From Acidobacteriota bacterium (GTDB lineage: Bacteria > Acidobacteriota > Vicinamibacteria > Vicinamibacterales > 2-12-FULL-66-21), in contig JAIVJE010000474.1 of the NCBI GenBank assembly GCA_020200195.1, forward strand, positions 1 to 6,391: a DNA stretch of 6,391 bases, in the 5' to 3' direction. Shown here piece by piece: positions 5,808 through 6,391 of the stretch (positions within the stretch are counted from its first letter, which is position 1; each line of letters opens with the position of its first letter). The position numbers and the translations under genes were made by a program. A model generated the notes under the pieces. The model saw only the letters and a program-made list of their open reading frames with translations. It was not told the origin of the DNA and did no database searches.

Positions 5808-6390
5808 ACGAGCCTGCGACCCTCCCGACAATCGCGATGTTCGCGTCGTTTGCGGAGGCGAACACATGCTCGCCGTCGAGGACCAGGGCACGGCCGGCAT
5901 CGACGGAAAGCACCGAGGCCCCGGCGATTCGCATCGCCTGGATGGTGGCCAAACCGATGACGGGTACGTCGAACCGCATGTCCTGCCCCGGCTTGGCGAC
6001 CTTGACGATCCGCACACCCGGGCCGGCCAGATGCCCCGCTCGCGCGATCACCTCGTCCGTGCCTTCCATCGCCTCGACCGCGACGACAGCCTTGTGCTTG
6101 ACTGCAATGGTCTGGCCGATATCGAGCGCCGCGATGGCGTCGGCCATCCCGTAGCCGAATGCCAGATCGGCGCGTTCGTCCTCGTTCGGCGCACGATGGG
6201 TCAGCACACCCTCGCGCGCGAGCAGCGGCGACAGAAAGGCTGTCGAGTCGAGCAGCTCGATCCCCTCTTCGCGCAGCACGTCAGCGACGGCGGAAATCAG
6301 CGCGTCGGTGTTGCGCGCCTTCAATCGGCTCATCACCGACAACAGCGTCAGGTCGGGAATGATCCCGGAAAAGATCTTCGCGTGCTTGAC
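5797..6390 (-). CDS. lpxI: UDP-2,3-diacylglucosamine pyrophosphatase LpxI (partial, 5' end outside window)
   Basis: LpxI hydrolyses UDP-2,3-diacylglucosamine to lipid X and UMP, replacing LpxH in many bacteria that lack it. The 197 residues seen are the C-terminal two thirds of a family usually 270-290 residues long. The frame enters from the right edge with VKHAKIFSGIIPDLTLLSVM, so the apparent TTG start at 6342 is internal. Family marks are the LRE-EGIELLDST-FL segment, AVKHKAVVAVEAMEGTDEVI, RAGHLAGPGVRIVKVAKPGQ, QDMRFDVPVIGLATI and the C-terminal AGASVLSVDAGRALVLD. It overlaps the oxidoreductase by 11 bases. The rest of the lipid A cluster, such as lpxA or lpxD, may lie upstream, outside the window. 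Confidence 0.93.
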   Translation of the reverse strand, partial: VKHAKIFSGIIPDLTLLSVMSRLKARNTDALISAVADVLREEGIELLDSTAFLSPLLAREGVLTHRAPNEDERADLAFGYGMADAIAALDIGQTIAVKHKAVVAVEAMEGTDEVIARAGHLAGPGVRIVKVAKPGQDMRFDVPVIGLATIQAMRIAGASVLSVDAGRALVLDGEHVFASANDANIAIVGRVAGSYGR

Positions 6391-6391
6391 C

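Noticed and set aside
4428..5960. A 510-codon open frame on the plus strand
   Set aside because: It lies antisense to the UbiD-type gene and the oxidoreductase, both with clear family motifs. Its translation is low-complexity, rich in Arg and Ser, and matches no family; long antisense frames are common at this GC content.
6160..6342. TTG at 6342 as the lpxI start
   Set aside because: The frame stays open to the window edge and the residues before it match the LpxI family, so the true start is outside the window.

Overview
The window is a GC-rich, gene-dense stretch with seven genes, all on the minus strand. They are packed like one operon: overlaps or gaps of 5 to 16 bases everywhere except one 72-base spacer. 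In transcription order (right to left) they are: the 3' part of lpxI (UDP-2,3-diacylglucosamine hydrolysis, lipid A synthesis); a Gfo/Idh/MocA-type NAD(P)-dependent oxidoreductase that may be GnnA-like; a UbiD-type decarboxylase of the menaquinone (MqnL, SCO4490-like) family; a MqnE-like protein without the radical-SAM cysteines; mqnA (chorismate dehydratase); mqnC (cyclic dehypoxanthinylfutalosine synthase, with an intact CxxxCxxC motif); and the 5' part of a metal-dependent amidohydrolase, the expected place for an aminodeoxyfutalosine deaminase (MqnX-like). The amidohydrolase has no stop codon in the window and runs off its left edge.

The organism is a Gram-negative, lipid A-making bacterium that makes menaquinone by the futalosine route. 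High GC, the lpxI and mqn gene content and the protein flavour suggest Acidobacteriota or a similar soil or sediment lineage. This is an inference from gene content, not a phylogenetic placement.

By region: 1-631 amidohydrolase, carrying an 8-bp tandem repeat at 408-516 that is read through in frame as an octapeptide repeat; 637-1839 mqnC; 1840-1911 a repeat-rich spacer able to fold into a long imperfect hairpin; 1912-2697 mqnA; 2694-3518 the cysteine-poor MqnE-like gene, joined to mqnA by a GTGA overlap; 3479-4852 the UbiD-type gene, whose conserved C-terminal tail is missing where it overlaps the next gene; 4869-5807 the oxidoreductase; 5797-6390 lpxI. No tRNA, rRNA, mobile element, CRISPR array or clear promoter was seen.

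Together the menaquinone genes cover chorismate to 3-enolpyruvylbenzoate (MqnA), deamination of aminodeoxyfutalosine (the amidohydrolase, if MqnX), radical cyclisation (MqnC) and the late decarboxylation (UbiD-type). A catalytically plausible MqnE, MqnB, MqnD, MqnP and MqnM are not in this window. The points most worth following are the MqnE-like protein without its iron-sulfur ligands, the in-frame octanucleotide repeat inside the amidohydrolase, the lost UbiD tail, and the structured mqnA-mqnC spacer.
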